From NCBI GenBank assembly GCA_021464525.1, contig JADRCO010000953.1, positions 1 to 24,236 of the forward strand: DNA of 24,236 bases, read 5' to 3'. Position 1 is the stretch's first letter. The number at the start of each line of letters is the position of its first letter. Below the pieces are notes generated by a model. The model did no database searches. It saw only the letters and a list, made by a program, of their open reading frames with translations, and was not told the origin of the DNA. Shown one piece after another: positions 8,611-19,294 of this stretch. Both the position numbers and the translations under genes were made by a program. Origin of the DNA: Rhizophagus sp. LPA8_4_AMF. Taxonomy: Eukaryota > Glomeromycota > Glomeromycetes > Glomerales > Glomeraceae.

Positions 8611-9540
8611 GATTCTTTTTTGAAATAAACATACTAATGTTTTTAGTAAAATTACATTTTCTTTGACTGATTAATATTTGATGAAACAAAAAAAATTTTG
8701 ATGTAATTGGTAGATTAATTATTATCGGATTTTTTTGCTTATTATTATTCCTTTATATCTAAAAAGAAAAATGTATTACAGTAGTATGTAAGTATATATA
8801 TCAGCATGCGATGAAACAAAATTATTATCACATAACGAAATTATTAATAATCCTAGATTTTTTGTTTAGAACTAATGCATTTTTGAAACCTTCAATGGTT
8901 TTAATATGCCTTTTGTAATTTATTATTAAATATAAGCATCAGACCCCCTAAATCATTATCAATTTCTCGATAGCTTTGTTGTGGAAGAAAAAAATTTTCA
9001 TTTATTACGTAAAATTATCGTAATGTTAATATAAGATTAAGTTTCTCAATAACGACTGAATGTGTATCTTTACAAACATCATTGCGCGTTCCCACATTTT
9101 TTCTTTTTGTATTAATGATTTAATGGACGTCTGAATAAATGATTTTTTATCGTGACATTACTATTATGCTTGGTTGCCGAATCTTAGTATATATGCAGAA
9201 ATATGTTTGGGATACGGGATATACAAAATATAGCTTCTTTGCCGAATTCCATAATCCAAGCTCTTGTCAAAATCCCTAATATCTACGAATATATATTAAA
9301 TTTCAAAATTGTCGACAAGATAATTGGAGAAATAATCATTATCCAACAGAATTAGCAAAAATTTACTAAATAATATTGAGTATTGCTAAATATCACCGCT
9401 GGTGATTGTCACCTTACCAGCAGAATTAGGAGATTTAGCAATAATAAATGCCAAATAATATTTCAAATTAATGATTTAATGGTTAATGAACTTTTGAATT
9501 ATAATTTAATAATTGTATATACCTAATTGTCTGATCTTAA
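8611..9540. other. AT-rich non-coding stretch
   Basis: No gene or clear repeat is seen. A short block near 9397 (TATCACCGCTGGTGAT) resembles, inverted, 13368-13385 (AGCAGCGGTGATTATTA), suggesting decayed R1-linked sequence. Confidence 0.4.
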
Positions 9541-9544
9541 TCGT

Positions 9545-9760
9545 TAATTATAGACATCAACTACATTAATTACATTAACTTCGAAAGTTATCCTTAAGAA
9601 TAATGCTCATGAAACCCATGAAATGAAATAATATTTATTTATTCTATAAAATATTTTCATGAGTCAATTATGTAATTTCTCATTTATATATTGTCTGTGT
9701 TGCATTAAGATTATCTCTAATTACAAGTTGCACCATACAATAAGATATTTATTTTGTTCT
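9545..9760. repeat. R1 fragment with internal inversion
   Basis: The part 9545-9640 follows R1 copy a in direct orientation (ACATTAA…, AATAATGCTCATGAAACC). The part 9645-9750 follows the opposite strand of the same module (ATAAAATATTTTCATGAG, TAATTTCTCATTTATA, compare 13130-13180). The two halves meet head-on near 9642. Confidence 0.65.
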
Positions 9761-9945
9761 ATAATTAACAAGAAATAATATTTAAATAACAGGTTACTAT
9801 GGAATGACAACACAATATAGCTATGAATACATGGACACGGCAAGCGTTCTCTTTTAAATAATTTTTTAAAAAAATTTGATATATATAATACGTTGCAATT
9901 TTCAAAAAAAGCAAATAAAAGTAAAATAATCTAGAGGTCGCGAAC

Positions 9946-10110
9946 TCCCTGTAAAATATTTTATCCGTAATTTCTGTAAAAACTCTGTGGATATGATACA
10001 TTTACGGAAAATAACAAGCTCTTAGCAACTTGAATAATTTCCATATTTTGAGGATATAAATTCCGTGAATATGATTCATTTATGGAAATAACAGAATAAA
10101 AAAACCTGAC
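9946..10110 (+). repeat. Short dispersed repeat R3, copy A (two ACGGA hairpins)
   Basis: Aligns with 13468-13640, 16902-16965 and 23549-23709. Order of blocks: CCTGTAAAATATTTTATCCG, TAATTTCTGTAAAAACT, then TCTGTGGATATGATACATTTACGGA, a linker, and a second ATTCCGTGAATATGATTCATTT unit. Each unit is an imperfect palindrome (TCCGTxAAT…ATTxACGGA). Confidence 0.8.
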
Positions 10111-10113
10111 TTC

Positions 10114-10290
10114 CCTATAAAGACAAAATGTGTTAAATTTGTTTTATATTTGTGCTCATGTGTAATAAACGTCTACAAAAGCACCGGTTTTTTTAATTTT
10201 CGTTTGTAATAAGACATCGGATAAAATGGTGCTTTTTAGACGCATGAACACAAATATAAAACGAATTTAACATATTTCATTTTTATAAGG
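10114..10290. mobile_element. 177-bp foldback element with ~65-bp arms
   Basis: The arms 10114-10185 and 10222-10290 pair nearly throughout: shared left-strand blocks TGTTAAATT, GTTTTATATTTGTG, TCATG, CGTCTA and AAAAGCACC recur in order on the opposite strand. The left arm has an extra 9 bases near 10160. CTTCC lies just outside both ends and may be a short TSD. It stands directly against the end of R3 copy A. Confidence 0.8.
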
Positions 10291-12140
10291 CTTCCGGGTC
10301 TCGGGATTTCGCTATAAATAATACAAATACAAATAATGAAGTTCTTTAGTACGGGAGACTACGGACTGCCGCTACATGGTGCAAAATCGGGATATTGCAA
10401 ATTTGAAAGGAAAATTTCGTAGTTGGACTAATATAATAGTATGGTATTCAACAAAATCAAATGATTAAAACATATAAAAGAATAAAAAGTAAGTTGCATG
10501 CGCAGAGTTAATATTGTTATGAAAAATTTCACAAGGGTGTATGCCGAAACGCTTCCATATCCGTTTCTCTTATTCTTTATGATTGTCCACAAATTTCACT
10601 ATTTGACAGCCAATCTAAAACTTGTGAGAAGTTTTCTTCGAGAAAGGCCGCCTTGATAAGACGAATCTGGGAGATTTAATAAAACTCAGCATTCATGATT
10701 TGTTTAAAACAAAATAAACTTGTTTTTCCTTTTGCGCAAACCCCCATGCCATAATTTTTGTACGGTCTTTAGGCATACGACGAACTGACCTTTTCCTTTT
10801 ATATAAACGTCCTGCTATGTTCCTAAAAATCTGGAATATTGTTTCACCTGTGAATAAAGTTTATCCTATCGGTCATTAAGGTGTTTTCTTGCCCACTCAA
10901 CTCTTCTTTGTAAGCATAAGCGTTACTTTAGGAACCCTTTTATTTTTAGGCAACCAACACTTGAAAGGTGCCTTCCAATAGTTTATATGATACCTTTATA
11001 TCTATTAGTATAGGGGATGGCCAGTAATGACATCATTTAAATTTCAACCCCCCTCTCTTTCTATGTCATCATCCATTTATATCAGATATATTATATTTTC
11101 TAGCCTTTTTTGTAGAAAGGGACGTCAAGTGCACAGGATGCACTTGCGGTAATTTTTGAGTCGACCCTCCAGCATGTTTAAATGAACCATTTTTTTTATT
11201 TTTTCAATTTTTTTATAAACTGTAGATAGTGGAATATTCTGAGTTATGTATGGTTTTTGTCATGCGCAGGAATTTATATTTGAATTTCTCGCTCATAGGG
11301 TTACGTAGCCATAAACGTTAGTTCATTTATGTCCCGTGATTATTTTTCTTATTTCATTTATAATAACCTAGCAGTCTTAGTGGCCCGCGTTATGCAGAAT
11401 AATGTCCTTCACGTGACATATCTCGACAGTAGTGTGACAAATAATCACGCGATCCTTGACCAGCAAATTTAATTGGATGAGATGTTTTGTGTAACATTTG
11501 TCTTTTAAACGAAAAGTCTTTTCAAAAGGCATTTAACACTATCATTTCAAAGTAACTTGCTATTTAAAATTTATATTTGGTATGTATTTTATTAAACTTT
11601 ATTAATAAGTAAGTAAAATTGCATATATGACTTTAAAAAAAAAAGATCTTTACATTATTTTTTACAAAGATATTAAGGCTTTTGCACTTTATTAAACTTA
11701 TTTAACATTAATATCAAAAACAAAATATAAAGTTTTAAAAGTAACGTTATAAATGTGTAATTTACAAGCATTTTCGAACGACTTTTGCTTAGCTCCCAAA
11801 AAAAAAAAATGCTTAATTTCCAGAATAATATCAATATATCATAAAACTCTTCAAAAAGAAAAAATATATTTAGTATTATCATAAAACTACAGTAAATAGC
11901 AATACAAACTGAAATGAAATATGAAATACTAACATACCACATGCGGAGTTTAATAAAGGTGACTAGCCAATCAAAAGTTGACCGGTCGCATAATAAGCAT
12001 CTGGAGCTATAGTTCACGTGATTGGCAATGAAATTACGTAATTATTGCAAAAAAAAAATGAATCATGATCGACAAAAGAGATCGATTTCATGAGTATCCA
12101 ATCAAATTTCGAATTGTTGTCACGAATCTTTGGTTTTTTC
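10291..12140. other. Long stretch without a recognisable gene
   Basis: Base composition is slightly less AT-rich between 10500 and 11480, but no frame with protein-like content and no RNA gene is seen. Visible structure: a perfect 8-bp stem with 5-base loop at 11126-11146, an inverted pair CGTGATTATTTTTC (about 11335) and GACAAATAATCACG (about 11437) about 90 bp apart, and GCCAATCA/TGATTGGC about 45 bp apart near 11967 and 12020. A 114-codon hydrophobic minus-strand frame at 11673-12017 looks like AT-rich noise. Confidence 0.45.
11126..11146. other. Perfect small hairpin
   Basis: CAAGTGCA, loop CAGGA, TGCACTTG: an 8-bp perfect stem in an otherwise unstructured stretch. No T-run follows it, so it does not look like a terminator. 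Confidence 0.6.
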
Positions 12141-12425
12141 CATTCTTCTTATGAAATTCATGGAAAAAACACGGAAATTTTTTGAAGTTCACGGGGTTCA
12201 GAAAAAGTATTTGAAAAGTTCTCGCACTTGTTTATAAGATACAACATACAATAATATTTAATAAAAATTAGTAACTTTATGAAATTTAATAATAATAAAA
12301 AATCAAACATGAGAACTTAATTAAACACAAGTCAAATATAATAGCTTGATCAAACATGATAAACAAGTGTTTTCCAAAATCACAAGTTTCACTAAATTAA
12401 TTTGTATTACATTGTACAAACGAAA
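12140..12425 (+). repeat. Dispersed repeat R2, copy 1
   Basis: Direct repeat of 14015-14235. Common blocks in order: TTTTTTGAAGTTCACGG (TTTTGAAGTTCACGG), AGAAAAAGTATTTGAAAAGTT, CTTATAAGATACAA-like, AATTAGTAACTTTA, AAAATCACAAGTTT and ATTTGTATTACATTGT. Copy 2 is an insertion relative to the matching arm at 20270-20400, so R2 is probably mobile. There is no coding frame. Confidence 0.75.
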
Positions 12426-12429
12426 TAGA

Positions 12430-13190
12430 GATAATTATTTTCCCGAGAACCAAAGTTTATCCTGATTTACTGTAAGAAAAATTCAATCAAATAATTTTGA
12501 CGTATTTATTTTTTCATCTTTTTGATAAAAACACAAAAATCAGCCACGTAAAATTTTAATTTGAATTCGATTGTGTGGTGTAAACATAAACAAACAAACA
12601 AATAAATAAATAAAGCATTGCCTTTCCGTGATAGCTTGAGTGTAACAATTGAAAAATCATAAAAGTAAAAAACTTAGTAATATTATCGCACTTGCTATCT
12701 TCGAGACGCGTGTAATAAATTTTTTTAAAAAATGAAACATGACATCTAGATACAATATTCTTTTTTTCCTGATGCTTAGTATGTAATGTGATGCAAATTC
12801 TTGAAACTTTAAGAGACGGTGATGAATACCAATAAAAAATTAGATTTTGAAAGTTCTGAATTTTAAGTGTTTTGCTATTAAAAAAATAAAGTATGAAATA
12901 AAATCAAAGAACAAAAGAATTAATCATAAACTAAATAACTTAGTCATATTTTGACATGAATCGATTAATCATTATTTGCGTTATTGTTTAAAAAACCTTG
13001 TTCATTCAATATTCACATGAAAATGCGATCAAAATGCGATTAGGCTCATGAGCATTCTTGACGTTAAAAATGTACTATTTCATATGATTTCATGGGCATG
13101 ATTTCTAAAGATAGCTTCTTTCAAAGTAATGTAAAATATTTTCATAAGAAATTACGTAATTTCGCATTTATACATTATGTATTAAGATTA
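12430..13190 (-). repeat. Repeat R1, copy b (inverted)
   Basis: Reads as R1 on the minus strand: TTCTCGGGAAAA (12440), the ACGTGGCTG block (12550), GAATATTGTATCTAGATGTC (12750), CCTTGTTCATTCAATATTCA (13000), and AATGCGAAATTACG (13165). It lies directly upstream of the shared 5' region of the plus-strand orphan gene copy, just as copy f does for the minus-strand gene. Confidence 0.8.
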
Positions 13191-13467
13191 CCAAATTTCG
13201 GCAGAACTCATGCACTTATATGTAATGCATAAGTTGTAAATCTTTTTGCAATGTTACACCTTTTAAGATTTTTATTTATTAAATTGACGCGATAAAACAA
13301 TATGAAGTAGGACTTATTGTATTCTATGGCAAATATTTTTATTTCAAAAGTCCGCTATCTTCACAGCAGCGGTGATTATTATACCAATAGATTATCCTTT
13401 GGCAAACTTTACCAAATTAATTTTTATTAAATCAAAATGATGTAACAAAATATCCAAATGAAAATTT

Positions 13468-13640
13468 AATAAATCCTGTAGGAAATTTTATCGTAATTTC
13501 TATAAAAACTCCGTGAATATGATATATTTACGGAAAAATACTAAAAATCTAAGCAATTTGGATAATTTTCATGTTTTGAGCTATAAATTCCATAAATACG
13601 ATACATTTACGGAAAAAACATGGAATAAAGAAAACACGGG
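13468..13640 (+). repeat. Dispersed repeat R3, copy B
   Basis: CGTAATTTCTATAAAAACTC, then TCCGTGAATATGATATATTTACGGA, linker, then a second unit TTCCATAAATACGATACATTTACGGA. The matching zone of arm 2 (about 20500-20600) has no counterpart, so this copy is probably an insertion. Confidence 0.75.
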
Positions 13641-14014
13641 ATAAATATTTTATAGGGCGGAAAAAACGCCAAATGGTTTGCGTTTTACAAAGCGGATGAC
13701 TAATACACATGACATATCACCTCAAATACTTGAAAGTATTTTGCAATTATGTCAATCATTATCTGATTCCGACTTTCACTCCTTAAATAATGCTCTTTAT
13801 GTGAACCCACTCAACACTAACGTATTTTAATACATATTATTTATCCCAAAGTAACTTTGCAGTTGACTCATGGATCACGAATTAAAAGTTTATTTCAAAA
13901 TTTAAAACTCTTATGATAGAAAAGCAGACTAAAAAAAGGGCTTTTTTGATCAGTATCTGTTCTAAACTGAAAATGCAAACTGCAATTCATTATTATCGCT
14001 GTTTTCAATCAAGT

Positions 14015-14235
14015 TTCGAAATTTATGGAAAAAGTATGGAAAAATTTTGAAGTTCACGGAAGTTTAGAAAAAGTATTTGAAAAGTTCACACTTACTTATA
14101 AGATACAAGCAAAAAAAAAATTTTAAAATTAGTAACTTTAATAATCAAAAAAAAAAAAAAAAAAAATTTACCCCTTATGTTTTCAAAATCACAAGTTTTC
14201 CTAAATTTATTTGTATTACATTGTGCAATTTCACG
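14015..14235 (+). repeat. Dispersed repeat R2, copy 2
   Basis: Direct copy of 12140-12425 with a long A-run at 14148-14166. It interrupts the region upstream of the orphan gene copy: flanking sequence on both sides matches arm 2, while this block does not. Confidence 0.7.
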
Positions 14236-14584
14236 TTTTTTAGCTTGACTAAAATCGATAATAAAATTACGGGTAAGTAAATAGTTAGACTTGATAGTAA
14301 ACATCACTTCACAATTATTTTAATTCTGATTTGTTAAACGGGAAATATGTCTCTTTGTTTTTTTCTTTCAAAAATACTTATTTCAGGAACATTTTCTTTT
14401 TAATATTTAAACATCAAAAATCGTATCCTGGAGATCTGGAGGTTTAATACAGATATTTTTTTCTTTATCCTCCATTTCATTTTTACATAATAGATTACTA
14501 TTCGAGTAGTAATTCTGTGTTTATATATTAAGAGATATCTCTAACTTTTATTGCTATTTCACATAATACAATAATGTGAATAAT

Positions 14585-15264
14585 ATGGATGAAAATTTAC
14601 AGCAATCATTTATTTATAATTTTCTTCCGGCATTGAAACTGGTGAACCATTTGATTTTTCTACTACAGTTCAACAAACTACGCAAAGTCAAGAATCTTCA
14701 ATAACGTCCCATAGAAATATGACTGGTATGTCTAATGCATCATATAACTTTGCTACTTTCGATATAGCAACACATGCTAGTATGCACCAGAAGATTTTAC
14801 AAGTTTCAAATTATTTAAAATTTTATTACTTTTCATCAAATGATGGCAATTTTTATCTTGTAATTTGTAAAATCATTTTAAAAGATTCTTTTAATGATCA
14901 TAATCATTATCATGATCATGAATTTTTTTACCAGCATCCAAGGTATTCTTCTATAAGATATCATGTTACTTGTAAGTTACTTACGTACTCATTAGTAGAA
15001 AACATTTTGAATAATGAAACGTGTGGAATGAATTTTGATATAAAATCATTATCTTTAGATCAAAAATTCAATCTTGAACATAACTTGAAACAAAAGCTTT
15101 TCTATCGAATGCAATGTAGTAAAAATGCAAATTCACTTTATTATGACGTTGGAAATCATGAAATGATAACACGAACCGTTTCATCAATGGCAGACATTCA
15201 CAATTATAATGATGGTGATTTCCAAAGCAATAATCATATTAGTATTTTACTCACCAAGAATTAA
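14585..15264 (+). pseudogene. Orphan protein, frameshifted paralogue of the gene at 19295-19996
   Basis: I do not recognise the family. The start matches its paralogue (ATG 14585, M-D-x-NLQQSFIYN), but two extra bases near 14621-14628 shift the frame; the homologous frame then resumes (IETGEPFDFSTT…) and stays open from about 14629 to 15264. The central block is well kept: about 72 of 98 residues are identical to the paralogue by my count, including YLVICKII, DHEFFYQHPRY, RYHVTCKLL and LDQKFNLEHNLK. Near 15241 about 8 extra bases shift the frame again, so the C-terminus differs (ISILLTKN). An internal ATG at 14719 would give 181 residues lacking the Ser/Thr-rich N-terminus, so a shortened product is conceivable. 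Its promoter region is broken by R2. Confidence 0.6.
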
Positions 15265-15330
15265 GTTTGTGATTCATCATATTATGATAACGAAGATAGA
15301 AAAAAATTTCGGTTATAAAGATTTTTTAAG
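15265..15330 (+). repeat. Segment downstream of the orphan pseudogene, repeated at 19045-19110
   Basis: GTTTGTGATTCATCATAT…TTCGGTTATAA matches 19045-19110 in the same orientation, although the neighbouring gene copies are inverted to each other. It ends the alignable part of arm 1. Confidence 0.65.
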
Positions 15331-16199
15331 ATTGATTTAAGTTTTGAATATTACATACAAAATTAAATAAAGTTATTCAAAATAAAATGATACTTTAAAT
15401 AATTTTATTTAAATATCGAATTTTTTTTCAAAATACACGTAGAAAAGTAAAAGTTAAGATTACCAAAGTTAAGCTCCAATACATGGAATAATTTTTTAAA
15501 TTTGAACTACTGGTCAGTAGTTATAAGTTAGAATTATTATTATATTTTAGAAAGAAAACGAAATGAGTAAGCATTACGCAATCTCTAAGCTTATCATTCG
15601 GGCTCGGCATCAAAAATCATAGCCACATAGTTCCACTCAGAATTATATCGTTAGATTCGGAGCACTACAGCGGTATGGTTTTTATTTTATTTTACCTTTA
15701 CCCAGTTTTACCGTTACTTTCGGCAAGAGAAAAAATGAGTGTCCCGTAACTTAAATGTCTTACCTGTTATAGACGATCAGCACTATAATTGTACAACTAG
15801 ACGATTTTTAGAATTTGGATTCTGTAAAAAAATATTTAATGTAACGAGTAATTACGTATTATTTCCCAAATATTAATATAATAGTTGTTTTACCGTAAAA
15901 AGTGATCAACCTCTTGATCGATTGTAATGTGTTCCGTAGTTGAAGGAATGAGATCGTGATATTGCTGGTCATTTTTTATATTGATTTTTGTGATCAGCGA
16001 TCAGGATTTCGCGATCAAAAATCTGATTTTTTTTCGGTTTTATCAAAAAGATGAAAAAATGAAAATAAATTAAATTGTAATTTGTCTCAGGAAATAATAA
16101 CTAAGAATATTTAAGTCCTGTAAAAAGTGATCATAGCAATGTGAACTAAAACTGATACGTATACAATATATATCAAAAGTTTGTATTATTTTATGAAAC
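15331..16199. other. Non-coding stretch with fragments of other repeats
   Basis: No gene. 15580-15625 resembles the minus strand of 4262-4325. 15900-15965 (GATCGATTGTAATGTGTTCC, then GATATTGC) resembles the minus strand of 23850-23900, and TTTTTGTGATCAGCGATCAG at about 15976 recurs inverted near 23475. 16015-16060 resembles the TTTTATCAAAAA part of R1. Confidence 0.5.
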
Positions 16200-17940
16200 A
16201 AAGTTACAATAAGGTTTCGCGAAATTCCAAAAAAATATTTTATATTGTACAAAAGTGTATCAAATCTATTAATTGCGTAGTAAGATTATTTGGTCACATA
16301 GAAATTCTTGGCGTTCTGCGAAAATCTTATATATATATATGTATATGTAAATATATATATGTGCATAATCATTAACTAAGTATGGAAAGAAAGTACTATT
16401 ATTGCGTTTCTCGGAAATCCAATATTGTTACATCATTATCTGTTAAAATTTTATTATAAGTGCTCTACAGATTATCCTGCATTACGGAATCATCCGGATG
16501 TGTAATAATCATACTAATCCATAATCGAGGTCTTTCTTTCTATCATTTTCTTTTACTACTTTACTTACACTCTTATCTACAATATTTCAAATTTTTCATA
16601 AAATAAATAAGTTATTTAAATTAAATTTTCTTATTAATATTATTGTATACTTCCGAAATATAATTCCGGACAGTCATTTATAGATCCTAAAATTTCATTG
16701 GCCATAACATGCGGTGTGACAGACTGACGGACATAGTATTATTCTTAATTGTCGAATTGATTAAAATCAATCCACTTAAGGTAGTTGGCTTTGTTTAAAT
16801 GTTTAAATATATTATTATAATGGTTTACAATTTATTATTGTATACACCATATTTATATTATACATAAAAAAGAATGTTATCTTTGATTGGTCCATACTAT
16901 CCTGCAAAAAATTTTATCCGTAATTTCTGTAAAAACTCCGTGAATATGATATAATTACGGAAATAAGCATTTATATATATATATTAGCAATTTTGCAGAC
17001 GTAAAAATGTTAAACAGTTTAATTAGTTTAATTGAAATAAAATAAATTATACTAAGTACTGGCTTAATAAAATTATGCTATAAAAAATAAAATCTTAAAT
17101 AAAAATGGTTTAATATGCAATAATTATTAAAAAGATTTTATCTCTTCGTATATGTGCATGAGCTCTGGAGAAATTTCTGAAACCTGCAATAAATTGCGTA
17201 TTTTAATTCATTCTGATCGCATTTTTACACGTGAATTAAATGGATAAGGTTAAGCTATTTATTCGCAACATTTCAATTAATATCTTAAATCTTTCTTCCT
17301 TGATAATCACCTCCGTCTTATCCTGATATCACAATATATGATCAGCGAAAAAAAGAATTACGTAACCTTTTCTGGAATTCAGCTCCGAAGCCCTTTCGCA
17401 ATTTCATAGTTCCTAAACATAGAACAACATATTTACGCATCTTACAATATTTTATTAGTAATATAGCAAGCAAACATTCCAAACGTAAAAGCTCTAAATC
17501 AAGCTAAAATTATTAATGTTTGTACACAAATTAATTGCATAGTAAGAAAAAAAAAATCAATTGCCGATCCGGCATCAGCGGTACAAAATTCCGTACTGTT
17601 TAAAAAAAAGAACTTTATCAGTTTATTCGGAATTTCAAATTGTCCAATTGTCCTCATTTAGTTATTCATATTATGAAATATGATAATCCCGGAACAATAG
17701 TATTTTATAAAAGTCCGACGAAATTATTTATAGATTGCCGATCATTTTTGTACAAATAAAAATGAAATTTATTTACGTTGCACATAAATTGTAATAGAAA
17801 CTCTTTCGAAGGTGGGACGCAAAAAAAAAATTCATTCTCTTCTTAAAAATCGTAATACAATTTAAACGGTAATTTCCAAATATTTGATCACACTGGTGAA
17901 TCTCGGAAATCTTTGTGCATAATCATTGATCATAGAAAGT
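16200..17940 (+). repeat. Decayed R1 copies c and d
   Basis: 16360-16790 and 17150-17940 share ordered blocks with R1 copy a: GTGCATAATCATT with a nearby TAGAAAGTA-like block (16361, 17915), TCAAGCTAAAATTATTAATG (17498, compare 1144), GGTAATTTCCAAATATTTGA (17869, compare 1365), and GGAATCATCCG (16486, compare 1840). R3 copy C sits at 16902. Between these, A/T-rich sequence with a TATATA run at 16330. No credible gene: the 92-codon frame at 17913-18191 lies in repeat sequence. Confidence 0.55.
16902..16965 (+). repeat. Dispersed repeat R3, copy C (short form)
   Basis: TTTTATCCGTAATTTCTG, then TCCGTGAATATGATATAATTACGGA. Only the first hairpin unit is present; a TATATA run follows. Confidence 0.75.
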
Positions 17941-18349
17941 ATTTTGAAACTATAAGAAAGGTAACCATCGTATCATTGATTATTACATCAATGGTGGTAG
18001 AAAAAAGACAAAGAAAACCCCGAACCTTACCGGACTTATTTGGTATGTTCACAAGCGTTAAAACAAATACGCCAATTAATATCCTATACTTTATAACGAT
18101 TGCACTAAGAAATGTAGTGAATTGGGTCAGCCCGCTTTTTATTTCAAATTTGCAATATCATAATTTCACGCAGCGGCCTTTCACAATCTGAACGATTTTT
18201 CATATGGTAGAGCATTATTACTTTTTTTGGTAAAAATTTCTTTATTTATTTTCAAAGAATAATGATGATGATATCAGGCGGAAAAAAGTTAATCAATTCC
18301 TTCATAATTGTAAACTAATAAAAACCTTTATTAAAAAAAGACGTGTACG

Positions 18350-18790
18350 TGTTACATATAAGTGCATGAGTTCTGGAGAAATTTCTTAACCCTGTAATTG
18401 GGATAATCTTAATTAGGGATGTTAAAGGGTTAACTAGTTTTCAAACAAGTAGTTTCGGTGCTCCTAAACCTGATTTTAAAAATTAACTTTAATGAAACTT
18501 TAATTTGAAATCCAATCTGGGACGAGTCAAAAACTTAAAATATATAAACGTACTTAATTATAGATTCATTTTTTCATTATAAAAACAAAAAATAACCAAC
18601 CAGCATGACTTCCAAAAAAAATTCGAAATATTAATTTGAATTCTACAATATTTATAAATTTGTATCTCAGTCGCTTACCGCAACTTGCTATCTCCTTCAA
18701 GTGTATAATAAATTTTAAATTTTTGTTGCGATAAATTTATTAAAAATAAAAACAAATAATAGATACACAATTCTTTTTATGACTATTTAC
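18350..18790. repeat. R1 fragment e, mixed orientation
   Basis: 18352-18415 reads with the plus strand (CATATAAGTGCATGAGTTCT, CCTGTAATTGGGATAATCTT, compare 20687). 18560-18720 reads as the minus strand of R1 (AAATTCGAAATATTAATTTG, ACTTGCTATCT…GTGTATAATAAATTT, compare 12690). The piece is therefore rearranged. Confidence 0.55.
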
Positions 18791-19044
18791 CTCTAAATAT
18801 TTGATAAAATGATTTTCTGTACTAGAACATTCGATTTTATTTGAATACATTTAAATTTGTATGGATTCAAAACTTAAAATAATCTAATAATCTTAGTAAA
18901 AATGTTAATAAAAAAAAGTAAATAAGGATTCTACGAAATTTAATATAAATAATAGAGTTTATTAAAGCTTAATCTAAATCTTAGAAATTCATAATTAATT
19001 ACATAACAACATCTTTATCAATATTGTATATTATTGTTTGTGGT

Positions 19045-19110
19045 TTGTGATTCCTCATATATGATGACAACGAAAAAAACGAAGTTAAAAAAAAAATTCG
19101 GTTATAATAA
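19045..19110 (+). repeat. Copy of the segment downstream of the orphan gene, inverted relative to its gene
   Basis: GTTTGTGATTCCTCATATATG and TTCGGTTATAA match 15265-15330. It lies about 190 bp past the end of the minus-strand gene, but points the other way from what a simple inverted duplication predicts. A 68-codon frame over it (19034-19240) is probably incidental. Confidence 0.6.
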
Positions 19111-19294
19111 TCAACGTTATAATAGGTTAAAAGAATTGGAAAATTCTTTTCTTTTTAATCTATGCCAATATTTTCTTACCATAATTTTATTTAATGATTT
19201 TATCAAAAGCAAAATATATATTGTGTTTTTTTTACGCTAAGTCGGATAATACGTAATACGAATTTATATGAAATTATTTTGTCGAAGCTCAAAA

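Larger units (their letters stand above)
12430..15330 (+). repeat. Arm 1 of a large inverted duplication
   Basis: Runs in order against the reverse strand of 21850-19290. Matching points: 12430 with 21845, 13000 with about 20890, GACGCGATAAAACAATATGA at 13286 with about 20630, GCCAAATGGTT at 13669 with about 20490, AAGCAGACTA at 13922 with about 20390, CTGCAATTC at 13980 with about 20307, and the gene starts 14585 with 19996. Extra blocks here are R3 copy B and R2 copy 2. Confidence 0.8.

Noticed and set aside
9765-10001. 78-codon minus-strand ORF
   Set aside because: It overlaps R3 copy A and consists of AT-driven residues.
11673-12017. 114-codon hydrophobic minus-strand ORF resembling a membrane protein
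   Set aside because: Phe/Leu/Ile richness follows from A/T runs; no start context, homologue or conserved pattern supports it.
14077-14307. Overlapping ORFs on both strands across the A-run
   Set aside because: They lie in R2 and are built on a poly-A tract.
14621-14630. An intron to explain the frame change in the orphan pseudogene
   Set aside because: The difference from the paralogue is only two bases, with no donor or acceptor, so it is an indel.
16070-16375. Two short ORFs, one on each strand
   Set aside because: They lie in decayed repeat sequence with TATATA runs and have no protein-like content.
17913-18191. 92-codon plus-strand ORF
   Set aside because: Its first part coincides with an R1 fragment and no copy elsewhere keeps the frame.
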